From: Anoxybacillus amylolyticus
GTDB lineage: Bacteria > Bacillota > Bacilli > Bacillales > Anoxybacillaceae
Reading direction: 5' to 3'
Length of the DNA stretch: 57,500 nucleotides
NCBI RefSeq assembly: GCF_001634285.1
Contig: NZ_CP015438.1
Coordinates: forward strand, 37,501 to 95,000
The notes under the pieces: model-generated
The model's input: the letters and a program-made list of their open reading frames with translations, nothing else
What the model was told of the DNA's origin: nothing
Databases searched by the model: none
Shown here: positions 21,120 through 32,772 of the stretch, one piece after another
Numbering within the stretch: the stretch's first letter is position 1
Layout of the letters: each line of letters starts with the position of its first letter
Made by a program: the position numbers and the translations under genes

Positions 21120-21950
21120 TTATTTTTTACGACGACGTACGATAAATTTATCCGATTTGTTTTTCTTTTTGCGCGTTTTGAATCCAAGTGTTGGTTTGCC
21201 CCATGGAGTCATTGGCGATTTGCGTCCGATTGGTGCTTTACCTTCACCACCACCATGTGGGTGATCGACTGGGTTCATAACAGAACCGCGAACTGTCGGA
21301 CGAATGCCTAACCAACGAGCGCGTCCTGCTTTACCGATGTTCACAAGCTCATGTTGTTCGTTACCAACTTGACCGACAGTTGCGCGGCAAGTTGCTAAAA
21401 TCATGCGAACTTCACCGGAAGCTAAACGAACAAGTACGTATTTTCCTTCTTTACCAAGCACTTGTGCAGATGTTCCTGCAGAACGAACAAGCTGCCCGCC
21501 TTTGCCTGGTTTTAATTCGATGTTGTGTACTAGCGTACCGACTGGGATGTTCGCAAGTGGTAGTGCGTTCCCTACTTTGATGTCCGCATCTTTACCAGAC
21601 ATGATTTCCATGCCTACTTCTAAGTTTTTCGGAGCGATGATGTAACGTTTCTCACCGTCCGCATAATGGATTAATGCGATGTTCGCAGAGCGGTTTGGAT
21701 CGTACTCAATTGTAGCAACGCGTCCTGGAATGCCATCTTTGTCGCGTTTGAAATCGATGATCCGATATTGACGCTTATGACCGCCACCTTGGTGACGAAC
21801 AGTCAATTTACCTTGGTTGTTACGACCACCTTTTTTCTTTAAAGGCGCAAGCAATGATTTCTCTGGCTTGTCAGTTGTGATTTCTGAGAAATCAAGAACT
21901 GTCATGCCACGGCGACCGTTTGACGTTGGTTTATACTTTTTAATCGCCAT
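21120..21950 (-). CDS. rplB: 50S ribosomal protein L2
   Basis: Essential for subunit association and peptidyl transferase structure. [20 protein letters not shown] at the start, the central RNA-binding region and the [17 protein letters not shown] motif with the conserved His. The C-terminus is very basic ([18 protein letters not shown]). 276 residues. Confidence 0.99.
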   Translation of the reverse strand: MAIKKYKPTSNGRRGMTVLDFSEITTDKPEKSLLAPLKKKGGRNNQGKLTVRHQGGGHKRQYRIIDFKRDKDGIPGRVATIEYDPNRSANIALIHYADGEKRYIIAPKNLEVGMEIMSGKDADIKVGNALPLANIPVGTLVHNIELKPGKGGQLVRSAGTSAQVLGKEGKYVLVRLASGEVRMILATCRATVGQVGNEQHELVNIGKAGRARWLGIRPTVRGSVMNPVDHPHGGGEGKAPIGRKSPMTPWGKPTLGFKTRKKKNKSDKFIVRRRKK

Positions 21951-21977
21951 ATCGGTTTCCCTCCTTCACTTTTAAAC

Positions 21978-22265
21978 TTATGCTTCAAATAGCTCGATTG
22001 TTTTGCTGTCTGGCGTTAATGTCACGATTGCTTTGCGGCGACGGTTTGTGAGCCCGCTATAACGACCAACACGTTTGAACTTCCCTTTGTAGTTCATAAT
22101 GTTGACCTTTTCGACTTTCACACCGAAAATCGCTTCTACTGCGTCTTTTACTTCTGTTTTGTTTGCTTTTACGTCAACTTCAAACGTATATTTTTTTTGT
22201 GCCACTAAATTCATTGAGTTTTCAGTGATAACGGGGCGCTTAATAATATCGCGAGGATCTTTCAT
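21978..22265 (-). CDS. rplW: 50S ribosomal protein L23
   Basis: Exit-tunnel docking protein for trigger factor and [23 protein letters not shown], then [20 protein letters not shown], and the basic [18 protein letters not shown]. 95 residues. Its start overlaps the rplD stop by one base (TAATG). Confidence 0.98.
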   Translation of the reverse strand: MKDPRDIIKRPVITENSMNLVAQKKYTFEVDVKANKTEVKDAVEAIFGVKVEKVNIMNYKGKFKRVGRYSGLTNRRRKAIVTLTPDSKTIELFEA

Positions 22266-22888
22266 TATGCAAGCACCTCCTCTACTTTTTCCACGGCAGC
22301 TTTTGTGATGACAAGCTTGTCGTGATTGAGTACATCAAGAACGTTGATTCCGCTTGCTGTAACGACAGTTACCCCCGGAATGTTGCGCGCAGATAATAAG
22401 ACGTTTTCGTTAAAATCTGCTGTTACAATTAGCGCCTTGCGGTCAACAGAAAGGTTGCTTAAAATTTTTACCATTTCTTTCGTTTTTGGTGCTTCAAGCG
22501 CTAAGTTGTCTAATACAACAATGTTGTTTTCAAGCACTTTAGAAGATAATGCTGATTTGATTGCTAAACGGCGTACTTTTTTCGGTAATTTGTAGCTGTA
22601 GCTACGCGGAACCGGACCGAATACCGTACCACCACCACGCCATTGTGGAGAACGAATCGACCCTTGACGTGCACGGCCAGTACCTTTTTGACGCCATGGT
22701 TTACGACCACCGCCGCTTACTTCCGCACGATTTTTCGTTTTATGCGTTCCTTGACGCAAAGAAGCACGTTGCATAATCACTGCTTCAAATAACACATGTT
22801 TGTTAGGCTCAATACCAAATACGGAATCATTCAACTCGATTTCTCCGACAGTTGCTCCGTTTTGGTTGTACAATGCTACTTTTGGCAT
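22265..22888 (-). CDS. rplD: 50S ribosomal protein L4
   Basis: Tunnel-constriction protein. [20 protein letters not shown] at the N-terminus; the extended loop contains [20 protein letters not shown]. 207 residues. In E. coli L4 also represses the S10 operon; whether the leader seen upstream of rpsJ here responds to L4 cannot be told from sequence. Confidence 0.98.
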   Translation of the reverse strand: MPKVALYNQNGATVGEIELNDSVFGIEPNKHVLFEAVIMQRASLRQGTHKTKNRAEVSGGGRKPWRQKGTGRARQGSIRSPQWRGGGTVFGPVPRSYSYKLPKKVRRLAIKSALSSKVLENNIVVLDNLALEAPKTKEMVKILSNLSVDRKALIVTADFNENVLLSARNIPGVTVVTASGINVLDVLNHDKLVITKAAVEKVEEVLA

Positions 22889-22915
22889 TGGATAGTTCCT
22901 CCTTTCTTAACAAAG

Positions 22916-23551
22916 TTATTTCACTTTCGCTTTAACCGCACTTTTAATGACTACAAGCCCTTTGTTTGGACCTGGAACGTTTCCTTTGATAAGAAGCAAG
23001 TTGCGTTCTGTATCAACTTTCACGATTTTTAAGTTTTGTACTGTTACGCGTTCGCCACCCATACGACCTGGCAATTCTTTCGATTTGAATACACGGTTTG
23101 GCGCGATTGGACCCATTGAACCAGGACGACGATGGTAACGAGAACCGTGTGCCATCGGTCCACGAGATTGGCCATGGCGCTTAATTGCACCTTGGAATCC
23201 TTTCCCTTTCGAAACCCCTGTTACATCTACAATATCGCCTTCAGCGAAAATATCTACTTTGACTTCCTGACCAACTTCATATTCCGCTACGTTTGCACCG
23301 CGAATTTCACGAATGAAGCGCTTAGGAGCAGTATTCGCTTTCGCAGCATGTCCTTTTTCCGGTTTGTTCGCTAATTTTTCCCGTTTGTCTTCAAACCCTA
23401 ATTGAATCGCCTCATACCCGTCGTTTTCCACCGTTTTCTTTTGAAGTACGACGTTTGGAGTCGCTTCAATTACTGTTACAGGAATTAAGTCACCGTTTTC
23501 CGCGAATACTTGCGTCATCCCGATTTTTCTACCTAAGATTCCTTTGGTCAT
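22916..23551 (-). CDS. rplC: 50S ribosomal protein L3
   Basis: Early assembly protein reaching the peptidyl transferase centre. [20 protein letters not shown] at the start; the [20 protein letters not shown] loop and [20 protein letters not shown] are diagnostic. 211 residues. SD AGGAGGTG lies before the ATG at 23551. Confidence 0.98.
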   Translation of the reverse strand: MTKGILGRKIGMTQVFAENGDLIPVTVIEATPNVVLQKKTVENDGYEAIQLGFEDKREKLANKPEKGHAAKANTAPKRFIREIRGANVAEYEVGQEVKVDIFAEGDIVDVTGVSKGKGFQGAIKRHGQSRGPMAHGSRYHRRPGSMGPIAPNRVFKSKELPGRMGGERVTVQNLKIVKVDTERNLLLIKGNVPGPNKGLVVIKSAVKAKVK

Positions 23552-23583
23552 TCGTCACACCTCCTATAAGTTCATTTTGACAA

Positions 23584-24018
<435 letters not shown>

Positions 24019-24024
24019 TTAAAC

Positions 24025-24053
24025 ATTATACAGATAGAAAAAGCAAAATGCAA
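24025..24053 (-). promoter_or_regulatory. Sigma-A promoter 2 of the S10 operon
   Basis: On the minus strand TTGCAT (24048-24053), 17 bp, TATAAT (24025-24030). It is the proximal of two tandem promoters, about 130 bases before rpsJ. Confidence 0.7.
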
Positions 24054-24084
24054 GTAAAATATCGGATACTTGCACACTTCTTTT

Positions 24085-24113
24085 ATTATACACATCTATC
24101 CAATCACTTTCAA
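24085..24113 (-). promoter_or_regulatory. Sigma-A promoter 1 of the S10 operon
   Basis: On the minus strand TTGAAA (24108-24113), 17 bp, TATAAT (24085-24090). It is the distal promoter, just downstream of the tufA terminator, so S10 transcription restarts here. Confidence 0.75.
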
Positions 24114-24133
24114 CCTAGCATGAGGCAGTAAAA

Positions 24134-24165
24134 AAAGCAGGCTTGCCTTTAAGCAAACCTGCTTT
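24134..24165 (-). terminator. Terminator after tufA
   Basis: AAAGCAGG pairs with CCTGCTTT and TTGC with GCAA, one mismatch between them, followed on the minus strand by TTTTTTACTG. It lies seven bases past the tufA stop and separates the str and S10 transcription units. Confidence 0.9.
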
Positions 24166-24171
24166 GATTCA

Positions 24172-25359
24172 TTACTCGATGATTTGAGATACAGAACCTG
24201 CGCCTACTGTACGGCCACCTTCACGGATCGAGAATTTTGTACCTTCTTCGATCGCGATTGGTGCGATTAGTTCTACTGTCATTTCGATGTTGTCGCCAGG
24301 CATAACCATCTCAACGCCTTCTGGAAGTTGGATGATACCTGTTACGTCCGTTGTACGGAAGTAGAATTGTGGACGGTAGTTAGAGAAGAATGGAGTATGA
24401 CGTCCACCTTCTTCTTTTGACAAGACGTAAACTTGCGCTTTGAATTTTGTATGTGGTGTGATTGTACCTGGTTTTGCAAGTACTTGACCACGTTGTACTT
24501 CGTCACGAGATACCCCACGAAGAAGCGCACCAATGTTGTCACCAGCTTCTGCTTGGTCAAGAAGCTTACGGAACATTTCTACACCTGTAACCGTTGTTGC
24601 TTTTGGCTCTTCAGAAAGACCGATGATTTCTACTTGATCACCAACTTTTAAGATACCGCGCTCAACACGGCCAGTAGCAACTGTACCACGACCAGTGATT
24701 GAGAATACGTCCTCAACTGGCATCATGAACGGTTTGTCAACTTCGCGTTGTGGAGTTGGGATATACTCGTCAACCGCGTTCATAAGCTCGATGATTTTTG
24801 CTTCCCATTCAGCATCGCCTTCAAGTGCTTTCAATGCAGAACCTTTAATTACTGGGATTTCATCGCCAGGGAAGTCGTATTCAGATAATAGGTCGCGAAC
24901 TTCCATTTCAACAAGCTCTAATAGTTCTTCGTCGTCTACCATGTCGCATTTGTTTAAGAATACAACGATGTACGGTACGCCTACTTGGCGAGAAAGAAGA
25001 ATGTGCTCGCGAGTTTGTGGCATTGGACCGTCAGCTGCAGATACAACAAGGATCGCACCGTCCATTTGTGCTGCACCAGTGATCATGTTTTTTACGTAGT
25101 CAGCGTGGCCTGGGCAGTCAACGTGCGCATAGTGACGATTGTCTGTTTCATACTCAACGTGTGCAGTTGAGATTGTGATTCCGCGCTCACGCTCCTCTGG
25201 AGCAGCGTCGATTTGGTCATAAGCGCGTGCTTCTGCTTTTCCTTGTTTTGCAAGAACTGTTGTGATTGCTGCTGTTAAAGTTGTTTTCCCATGGTCAACG
25301 TGGCCGATTGTACCAATGTTAACGTGTGGTTTCGTACGTTCGAATTTCGCTTTAGCCAT
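24172..25359 (-). CDS. tufA: Elongation factor Tu
   Basis: Delivers aminoacyl-tRNA to the ribosome. G1 [12 protein letters not shown]3 DCPGHADY, G4 NKCDM, and SALKALEG near residue 173. The switch I segment [15 protein letters not shown] is intact. 395 residues, the Bacillus length. SD AAGGAGG lies before the ATG at 25359. It has its own promoter and a strong leader hairpin, so it is not only dependent on fusA read-through. Confidence 0.99.
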   Translation of the reverse strand: MAKAKFERTKPHVNIGTIGHVDHGKTTLTAAITTVLAKQGKAEARAYDQIDAAPEERERGITISTAHVEYETDNRHYAHVDCPGHADYVKNMITGAAQMDGAILVVSAADGPMPQTREHILLSRQVGVPYIVVFLNKCDMVDDEELLELVEMEVRDLLSEYDFPGDEIPVIKGSALKALEGDAEWEAKIIELMNAVDEYIPTPQREVDKPFMMPVEDVFSITGRGTVATGRVERGILKVGDQVEIIGLSEEPKATTVTGVEMFRKLLDQAEAGDNIGALLRGVSRDEVQRGQVLAKPGTITPHTKFKAQVYVLSKEEGGRHTPFFSNYRPQFYFRTTDVTGIIQLPEGVEMVMPGDNIEMTVELIAPIAIEEGTKFSIREGGRTVGAGSVSQIIE

Positions 25360-25417
25360 TAGAAATATCCTCCTTAAATATAGATTTCATATTAGATTTT
25401 GAGTATATAGGATGCTC

Positions 25418-25447
25418 GGAAACGAACATGCAAGCATGTCCGCTTCC
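25418..25447 (-). promoter_or_regulatory. Strong hairpin in the tufA leader
   Basis: Arms 25418-25430 and 25435-25447 pair over 13 positions (two G-U) around loop CTTG on the minus strand. No U-tract follows, so it is more likely an mRNA-stability or processing element than a terminator. Confidence 0.6.
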
Positions 25448-25463
25448 AAGTCTTACATAAGTA

Positions 25464-25492
25464 TTTATACTTGAACAGCGCTGGAAAATCAA
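25464..25492 (-). promoter_or_regulatory. Sigma-A promoter of tufA
   Basis: On the minus strand TTGATT (25487-25492), 17 bp, TATAAA (25464-25469), immediately after the fusA stop codon and about 105 bases before tufA. Confidence 0.65.
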
Positions 25493-27571
25493 TTATTCAC
25501 CTTTATTTTTTTTGATGATTTCTTCAGCGATGCTCTTCGGAACTTCTTCGTAATGATCGAATACCATCGTGAATGTTCCCCGACCTTGCGTGTTAGAACG
25601 CAATGAAGTGGCATAGCCGAACATTTCAGATAGTGGAACCATTGCGCGAACAACTTGAGCGTTTCCGCGCGCTTCCATACCTTCTACGCGGCCGCGGCGA
25701 GATGTGATGTCACCCATGATATCTCCTAAATATTCTTCAGGGACGATGACCTCAACTCTCATAATTGGTTCAAGCAATACTGGATCACATTTTGTTGCCG
25801 CATTTTTCAATGCAAGTGAAGCAGCGATTTTGAACGCCATTTCACTGGAGTCGACATCGTGGTAAGAACCGTCGAATAGCTTCGCTTTAATATCGACAAC
25901 CGGATATCCAGCAAGCACTCCATTTTGCATTGCATCTTCAAGACCTGCTTGAATTGCTGGGATGTATTCTCTCGGAACAACCCCACCGACGATCGCGTTT
26001 TCAAATTCGAATCCTTTTCCTTCTTCATTTGGCGAGAATTCGATCCAAACGTGACCGTATTGACCGCGACCACCAGACTGGCGCACGAATTTTCCTTCGA
26101 CTTGCGCAGATTTGCGGAATGTTTCGCGGTACGCAACTTGCGGAGCACCGACATTTGCTTCGACTTTGAATTCACGACGCATACGGTCGACGATAATGTC
26201 AAGGTGAAGCTCACCCATTCCTGCGATGATCGTTTGACCTGTTTCTTGGTCTGTCCATGCGCGGAATGTTGGATCTTCTTCTTGAAGTTTTTGCAACGCT
26301 GTGCTCATTTTGTCTTGATCCGCTTTCGATTTCGGCTCAATCGCGATCTGGATGACTGGCTCTGGGAATGTCATCGATTCAAGGATGACAGGTGCTTTTT
26401 CATCACACAACGTATCCCCAGTCGTTGTATCTTTTAAACCGACCGCTGCAGCGATATCCCCTGCGTAAACTTTCGAAATTTCTTGGCGATGGTTCGCATG
26501 CATTTGTAGAATACGACCGATGCGCTCGCGTTTACGTTTTGTTGAGTTCAATACGTAAGAACCAGAATCTAATGTACCAGAGTACACACGGAAGAACGTC
26601 AACTTCCCAACATAAGGGTCTGTCATAATTTTAAACGCTAATGCAGCGAACGGTGCATCGTCGCGAGATTCACGCACTGTTTCTTCTTCTGTATCAGGAA
26701 CAATCCCTTTAATCGCAGGGATATCCACTGGAGAAGGTAAATAATCGACGACACCGTCAAGCATTAACTGAACGCCTTTGTTTTTAAATGCAGAACCGCA
26801 GAATACAGGGAAGAATTCAACAGAAACGGTTGCTTTGCGAATGGCTGCCTTCAACTCTTCTTTTGTAATTTCTTCCCCTTCTAAATATTTCATCATTAAT
26901 TCTTCATCAAGTTCTGCTACGGCTTCGATTAATTTTCCACGGTATTCTTCCGCCATATCACGATAATCTTCTGGGATTTCAATGCGTTCAATGTTTTTCC
27001 CTAACTCATCATGATAGTGGTACGCACACATTTCGACAAGGTCAATGATACCAGTAAACTGATCTTCAGCACCTATTGGCAATTGTACTGGGTGCGCATT
27101 TGCTTGCAAACGATCATGAAGCGTTTTCACCGAGTACAGGAAATCCGCACCAATCTTGTCCATTTTGTTAACGAACACGATACGCGGAACGCCGTATGTA
27201 GTCGCTTGGCGCCATACTGTTTCCGTTTGCGGCTCTACCCCAGATTGCGCATCAAGTACAGCTACCGCACCATCTAATACACGCAATGAGCGTTCCACTT
27301 CTACTGTGAAGTCTACGTGTCCTGGTGTGTCGATGATGTTAATGCGGTGACCTTTCCATTGCGCAGTTGTTGCGGCAGACGTAATCGTAATTCCGCGCTC
27401 TTGTTCTTGTTCCATCCAGTCCATCGTTGCTGCGCCTTCGTGGACTTCCCCAATTTTATGAACGCGTCCTGTGTAGAAAAGGATACGTTCTGTTGTTGTT
27501 GTTTTACCGGCATCGATGTGAGCCATGATACCAATATTGCGAGTGTTTTCTAAGGAGAACTCTCTTGCCAT
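25493..27571 (-). CDS. fusA: Elongation factor G
   Basis: Translocase GTPase of the ribosome. The start is the ATG at 27571 ([20 protein letters not shown]), giving 692 residues as in B. subtilis; the open frame upstream is leader sequence. Motifs: [15 protein letters not shown] (P-loop), [21 protein letters not shown]. Domains III-V follow with [14 protein letters not shown] and the C-terminal [29 protein letters not shown] lies upstream. Sites altered in fusidic-acid resistance were not aligned. Confidence 0.99.
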   Translation of the reverse strand: MAREFSLENTRNIGIMAHIDAGKTTTTERILFYTGRVHKIGEVHEGAATMDWMEQEQERGITITSAATTAQWKGHRINIIDTPGHVDFTVEVERSLRVLDGAVAVLDAQSGVEPQTETVWRQATTYGVPRIVFVNKMDKIGADFLYSVKTLHDRLQANAHPVQLPIGAEDQFTGIIDLVEMCAYHYHDELGKNIERIEIPEDYRDMAEEYRGKLIEAVAELDEELMMKYLEGEEITKEELKAAIRKATVSVEFFPVFCGSAFKNKGVQLMLDGVVDYLPSPVDIPAIKGIVPDTEEETVRESRDDAPFAALAFKIMTDPYVGKLTFFRVYSGTLDSGSYVLNSTKRKRERIGRILQMHANHRQEISKVYAGDIAAAVGLKDTTTGDTLCDEKAPVILESMTFPEPVIQIAIEPKSKADQDKMSTALQKLQEEDPTFRAWTDQETGQTIIAGMGELHLDIIVDRMRREFKVEANVGAPQVAYRETFRKSAQVEGKFVRQSGGRGQYGHVWIEFSPNEEGKGFEFENAIVGGVVPREYIPAIQAGLEDAMQNGVLAGYPVVDIKAKLFDGSYHDVDSSEMAFKIAASLALKNAATKCDPVLLEPIMRVEVIVPEEYLGDIMGDITSRRGRVEGMEARGNAQVVRAMVPLSEMFGYATSLRSNTQGRGTFTMVFDHYEEVPKSIAEEIIKKNKGE

Positions 27572-27627
27572 CTTGGTTTTTTCTCCTTCCTTTAAGTAAA
27601 TATCGTGTGATAAAAAGTTGCAAATAT

Positions 27628-27671
27628 AGGAATATAGGTGAGGAGCTAGCTTGCTACCTTCACCTATTCCT
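27628..27671 (-). promoter_or_regulatory. Stem-loop in the fusA leader (attenuator-like)
   Basis: On the minus strand AGGAATAGGTGA pairs with TCACCTATATTCCT (a small bulge), and an inner AGGTAGC/GCTAGCTCC stem continues it. It is followed by TATATTTGCAACTTTTT. A TATAAT hexamer sits directly upstream at 27672-27677 region, without a clear -35. It could be a terminator after rpsG or a fusA attenuator. Confidence 0.5.
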
Positions 27672-27713
27672 ATTATACAATACAAACGAATAACTTCATT
27701 GTGAAAAAAATGA

Positions 27714-28226
<513 letters not shown>

Positions 28227-28237
28227 TTAACAACCAA

Positions 28238-28660
28238 TTATTTTTTCGCTGCTTTTGGTCTTTTCGCACCATACTTCGAACGACCTTGCATACGGTTTGC
28301 TACCCCAGCAGTGTCAAGCGCACCACGAACGATGTGATAGCGTACCCCTGGCAAGTCTTTTACACGTCCGCCGCGAATTAATACAACACTGTGCTCTTGT
28401 AAGTTATGGCCGATACCAGGAATGTATGCTGTTACCTCAATACCGTTTGATAAACGTACACGAGCATATTTACGAAGCGCTGAGTTTGGCTTCTTCGGCG
28501 TCATTGTACCTACACGTGTGCACACCCCACGTTTTTGTGGAGATGCAACGTTTGTTTGTACTTTTTTAAAGCTGTTGTACCCTTTATTTAAAGCAGGGGA
28601 TTTAGATTTTACCACTTTTTTCGTACGACCTTTGCGTACTAGCTGATTAATTGTAGGCAT
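28238..28660 (-). CDS. rpsL: 30S ribosomal protein S12
   Basis: Decoding-centre protein. The start is the ATG at 28660 ([20 protein letters not shown]), 140 residues, SD AAGGGAGG. The streptomycin-linked segments [20 protein letters not shown] and [20 protein letters not shown] carry the usual Lys and Pro residues, so the protein looks wild type. The upstream frame extension lacks homology. Confidence 0.98.
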   Translation of the reverse strand: MPTINQLVRKGRTKKVVKSKSPALNKGYNSFKKVQTNVASPQKRGVCTRVGTMTPKKPNSALRKYARVRLSNGIEVTAYIPGIGHNLQEHSVVLIRGGRVKDLPGVRYHIVRGALDTAGVANRMQGRSKYGAKRPKAAKK

Positions 28661-28762
28661 GATAAATTTCCTCCCTTCACACGTAAGTTCAAGCCCACAC
28701 ATCCAGGTGGCTCATTATTTATGCAAAAACAAAGTTTTTGTAGTGAAACCACAAAAACAGTT

Positions 28763-29011
28763 TTAACGAATAATCGCAACAGCTGCTGCTCCCACTTGGA
28801 TTTTGCACGCTTTCCCGAGCTTTTTCATCGAGTCTACTTTCCTTACAGGAACGTTCGCTTCTTTTGCTGCTTCAACGATTTTATCAGTAATCGCTTTGTC
28901 AGCATCTTCCGCTATCACTACTTCCCGTACGTTTCCTTCTTTTAGAGCACGAACTGTTTGCTTTGTTCCGACAACTACTTCTTGAGCCTGTAATACTTTT
29001 TCATAAGACAT
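28763..29011 (-). CDS. rplGB: YbxF, L7Ae-family kink-turn-binding ribosomal protein
   Basis: An 82-residue L7Ae/L30e/S12e/Gadd45 protein: [20 protein letters not shown], then [20 protein letters not shown] and [18 protein letters not shown]. subtilis YbxF binds kink-turn RNA and associates with ribosomes. It is the first gene of the str operon, as in Bacillus. SD GGAGGATAT lies before the ATG at 29011. Confidence 0.93.
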   Translation of the reverse strand: MSYEKVLQAQEVVVGTKQTVRALKEGNVREVVIAEDADKAITDKIVEAAKEANVPVRKVDSMKKLGKACKIQVGAAAVAIIR

Positions 29012-29056
29012 TTTAAAATATCCTCCAAAGTACCAGGTTTTTGGAACACCTTTATT

Positions 29057-29085
29057 ACATTAACATTTTCTTATGGCATTGTCAA
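29057..29085 (-). promoter_or_regulatory. Sigma-A promoter of the str operon
   Basis: On the minus strand TTGACA (29080-29085), 17 bp, TAATGT (29057-29062). The -35 is perfect, the -10 weaker. It lies between the rpoC hairpin and ybxF. Confidence 0.55.
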
Positions 29086-29096
29086 CTATTATTTTT

Positions 29097-29126
29097 GTTA
29101 CCGGCAAGCAAAAGCTTACCGGTAAC
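29097..29126 (-). terminator. Hairpin after rpoC, without a U-tract
   Basis: GTTACCGGTAAGC and GCTTGCCGGTAAC pair over 13 positions with one mismatch around TTTT, starting five bases past the rpoC stop. On the minus strand CAAAAATAATAG follows instead of Ts. It probably marks the end of rpoBC but may terminate poorly. Confidence 0.55.
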
Positions 29127-29130
29127 TAGT

Positions 29131-32100
29131 TTATGATGTTGGTACTTGTTCTTGTTTTTTCACGACTGGTTTGATTTTGCGATAACGCGCCATTCCTGTT
29201 CCAGCAGGAACGAGTTTTCCAATAATGACGTTTTCTTTTAACCCAAGCAATTCGTCTCGTTTTCCTTTAATTGCTGCATCGGTTAGGACGCGGGTCGTTT
29301 CTTGGAATGACGCTGCTGATAAGAACGAATCCGTTTCAAGCGATGCCTTTGTAATTCCCAGTAATACTGGGCGAGCAGTTGCTGGGCGTTTACCTTCTAG
29401 CAACACTTTGGCGTTTGCGTCCGTAAACTGATGAACATCGAGCAACGTGCCTGGAAGTACATCCGTATCTCCTGCATCGATTACGCGCACTTTCCGAAGC
29501 ATTTGGCGAACCATAACTTCAATATGCTTGTCGCTAATTTCTACCCCTTGCATACGGTATACTTTTTGTACTTCACGAAGCAAGTACTCTTGTACGGCTG
29601 TAATGTCTTTTACTTTGAGCAGTTCTTTCGGGTCAATCGAGCCTTCCGTTAGTTCTTGACCGCGTTCGACATGTTGCCCTTCTTGAACCTTTAGTCTTGC
29701 ATTATACGGTGCAGTATACGTACGTGTTTCCACATCGCCTTTTACGACGATTTCTTGTTGATGATCACGAGTTTCGGTAATTGAAACGACGACTCCGTCA
29801 ATTTCAGAAATGACGGCTTGCCCTTTCGGATTGCGCGCTTCAAACAGCTCTTGAACACGAGGTAAACCTTGAGTAATGTCGTCGCCTGCGACCCCACCGG
29901 TATGGAATGTACGCATCGTCAACTGCGTACCAGGTTCACCGATTGATTGCGCAGCGATAATACCCACTGCTTCACCCACTTCTACTTCCGATCCGGTTGC
30001 AAGGTTGCGTCCGTAACATTTTTTACATACGCCGTGGCGCGTGTTACATGTAAATGCTGAACGAATCCATACTTTGTCAATACCCGCTTTAATAATCGCA
30101 TTGGCGATATCTTCGGTAATCATTTCGTTTTCGCGAATGATAATTTCGTTTGTTTCTGGATGTTTGATCGTCTTTCTTGCATAGCGTCCAACTAACCGTT
30201 CTTCCAGTTTGACGATGACTTCTGTTCCGTCCGTCAACGCTCTTACAAGCATGCCACGGTCTGTTCCGCAATCGTCTTCTCGAACAATGACATCTTGTGC
30301 AACGTCAACAAGGCGACGTGTTAAATATCCAGAGTCGGCTGTTTTCAATGCAGTATCAGCCAATCCTTTACGCGCACCGTGTGTGGAGATAAAGTATTCC
30401 AATACGGTGAGTCCTTCACGGAACGATGATTTAATTGGCAACTCAATAATGCGTCCAGCCGGGTTCGCCATCAACCCGCGCATACCGGCTAGCTGCGTAA
30501 AGTTCGAAGCGTTACCGCGGGCACCGGAGTCACTCATCATAAAAATTGGATTGCGTTTATCGAGCGATTCCATCAACTTGCTTTGAATTTTATCTTTCGC
30601 TGCACTCCAAATGGAAATGACGCGTTCATAACGTTCTTCGTCGGTAATTAACCCGCGTCTAAATTGCTTTAAGACCGTATCGACTTTCGTTTGCGCTTCT
30701 TGTAAAATTTCTTGTTTTTCCGGCAAGACGACGATATCGGCTACACCGATTGTAATTCCGGCTTTCGTCGAATATTTAAAGCCCAAGTCTTTCATACGGT
30801 CAAGCATTTTCGATGTTTCCGTAATTTTGAAACGTTTAAATACTTCCGCAATAATATTTCCGAGTATTTTCTTTTTGAACGGCGGAACAAGTTCGCGTTT
30901 GCCAATTTCTTCTTTGACATTCACGCCTTTGTCAAGGAAATATTTATCCGGTGTTCTTTCTTCAATATTTTCTTGCGTCGGCTCGTTAATATACGGGAAT
31001 GATTTCGGTAAAATTTCGTTGAAAATCAATTTCCCGACAGTAGTGATGAGCAGCTTACTGTTTTGCTCTTCTGTAAACGTTTCGTTTTTCAATGAGCCAG
31101 CATGAATAGCAATCCGTGTATGAAGATGGACATATCCGCTATGGTAAGCAAGCAACGCTTCATCCGTATCTTTGAAAATCATACCTTCACCGATCGCACC
31201 TTCGCGCTCCATCGTCAAGTAGTAGTTTCCTAATACCATGTCTTGTGAAGGAGTAACGACTGGTTTTCCATCTTTCGGGTTCAAAATGTTTTGCGCTGCC
31301 AACATCAATAGACGAGCTTCTGCTTGCGCTTCCGCCGATAATGGCACGTGTACCGCCATTTGGTCGCCGTCAAAGTCTGCGTTGTACGCCGTACATACCA
31401 GTGGATGTAGACGAATCGCACGACCTTCGACAAGCGTTGGCTCAAACGCTTGAATTCCAAGACGGTGCAACGTTGGGGCACGGTTGAGAAGTACTGGATG
31501 TTCTTTAATGACCGATTCTAGTACGTCCCATACTTCCGGATGCACACGCTCAATTTTCCGTTTTACGCTTTTAATATTGTGCGCTAATCCGCGCTCAACT
31601 AGCTCTTTCATGACGAATGGCTTAAACAATTCAAGCGCCATTTCTTTCGGTAACCCGCATTGGTACATTTTCAAGTTCGGGCCGACAACGATTACCGAAC
31701 GACCAGAGTAATCGACACGTTTTCCAAGCAAGTTTTGTCGAAAACGGCCTTGCTTTCCTTTTAGCATATGCGACAACGATTTTAACGGACGGTTGCCCGG
31801 TCCTGTGACTGGACGTCCGCGTCGACCGTTATCAATAAGGGCGTCAACCGCTTCTTGAAGCATCCGCTTTTCGTTTTGCACGATAATGTTCGGTGCGCCG
31901 AGATCTAACAACCGCTTTAAGCGGTTGTTACGGTTGATAACCCGACGATATAAATCATTTAAGTCTGATGTTGCAAAGCGACCGCCGTCGAGCTGAACCA
32001 TTGGGCGCAATTCCGGTGGAATAACCGGGAGAACATCCAGCACCATCCAAGCAGGGTCGTTCCCAGAATTGCGGAATGCCTCTAATACTTCTAGCCGTTT

Positions 32101-32721
32101 AATCGCCCGCGCACGCCGTTGTCCTTGCGCTGTTTTTAACTCTTCTTTTAAAGACTCGACTTCTTTTTCCAAATCGATATCTTGTAGAAGCTTTTTAATT
32201 GCTTCTGCTCCCATCGAAGCTTGGAACGAGTTTCCGTATTTTTCACGATAAGCTCGGTATTCTTTTTCAGAAAGAAGCTGTTTTTTCTCTAGCGGCGTAT
32301 CACCCGGGTCAGTGACAACGTACGACGCAAAATAGATCACTTCTTCTAAAGCGCGTGGGGACATGTCTAAAACAAGCCCCATGCGACTTGGAATTCCTTT
32401 GAAGTACCAGATATGCGAAACAGGAGCAGCTAGTTCAATATGCCCCATTCGTTCGCGACGCACTTTGGCGCGGGTTACTTCCACGCCACAGCGATCGCAA
32501 ACAACACCTTTATAACGTACGCGCTTATATTTTCCGCAATGGCACTCCCAGTCTTTTGTTGGACCAAAAATGCGCTCGCAGAACAATCCATCTTTTTCCG
32601 GTTTTAACGTCCGATAGTTGATCGTTTCTGGTTTTTTCACTTCGCCATACGACCACGAACGAATTTTCTCCGGCGAAGCAAGACCAATTTTCATATACTC
32701 GAAATTATTTACATCTAGCAA
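29131..32721 (-). CDS. rpoC: RNA polymerase beta-prime subunit
   Basis: Catalytic subunit with beta. Zinc site 1 [20 protein letters not shown] near residue 60. The active-site loop [12 protein letters not shown] carries the three Mg-binding Asp. The second zinc site uses CGTDRG and later [13 protein letters not shown]. 1196 residues, as in Firmicutes without the large E. coli insertion. It follows rpoB by about 50 bases. Confidence 0.99.
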   Translation of the reverse strand: MLDVNNFEYMKIGLASPEKIRSWSYGEVKKPETINYRTLKPEKDGLFCERIFGPTKDWECHCGKYKRVRYKGVVCDRCGVEVTRAKVRRERMGHIELAAPVSHIWYFKGIPSRMGLVLDMSPRALEEVIYFASYVVTDPGDTPLEKKQLLSEKEYRAYREKYGNSFQASMGAEAIKKLLQDIDLEKEVESLKEELKTAQGQRRARAIKRLEVLEAFRNSGNDPAWMVLDVLPVIPPELRPMVQLDGGRFATSDLNDLYRRVINRNNRLKRLLDLGAPNIIVQNEKRMLQEAVDALIDNGRRGRPVTGPGNRPLKSLSHMLKGKQGRFRQNLLGKRVDYSGRSVIVVGPNLKMYQCGLPKEMALELFKPFVMKELVERGLAHNIKSVKRKIERVHPEVWDVLESVIKEHPVLLNRAPTLHRLGIQAFEPTLVEGRAIRLHPLVCTAYNADFDGDQMAVHVPLSAEAQAEARLLMLAAQNILNPKDGKPVVTPSQDMVLGNYYLTMEREGAIGEGMIFKDTDEALLAYHSGYVHLHTRIAIHAGSLKNETFTEEQNSKLLITTVGKLIFNEILPKSFPYINEPTQENIEERTPDKYFLDKGVNVKEEIGKRELVPPFKKKILGNIIAEVFKRFKITETSKMLDRMKDLGFKYSTKAGITIGVADIVVLPEKQEILQEAQTKVDTVLKQFRRGLITDEERYERVISIWSAAKDKIQSKLMESLDKRNPIFMMSDSGARGNASNFTQLAGMRGLMANPAGRIIELPIKSSFREGLTVLEYFISTHGARKGLADTALKTADSGYLTRRLVDVAQDVIVREDDCGTDRGMLVRALTDGTEVIVKLEERLVGRYARKTIKHPETNEIIIRENEMITEDIANAIIKAGIDKVWIRSAFTCNTRHGVCKKCYGRNLATGSEVEVGEAVGIIAAQSIGEPGTQLTMRTFHTGGVAGDDITQGLPRVQELFEARNPKGQAVISEIDGVVVSITETRDHQQEIVVKGDVETRTYTAPYNARLKVQEGQHVERGQELTEGSIDPKELLKVKDITAVQEYLLREVQKVYRMQGVEISDKHIEVMVRQMLRKVRVIDAGDTDVLPGTLLDVHQFTDANAKVLLEGKRPATARPVLLGITKASLETDSFLSAASFQETTRVLTDAAIKGKRDELLGLKENVIIGKLVPAGTGMARYRKIKPVVKKQEQVPTS

Positions 32722-32772
32722 GGGGCCTACCTCCCTCTCAATCTCCAGGTTTTACCCTTATTGCCTCATCGT

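Noticed and set aside
28724-28740. CAAAAAC/GTTTTTG inverted repeat after ybxF
   Set aside because: Only A-T pairs plus one C-G at each end and no T-tract on the minus strand; too weak to call a terminator.
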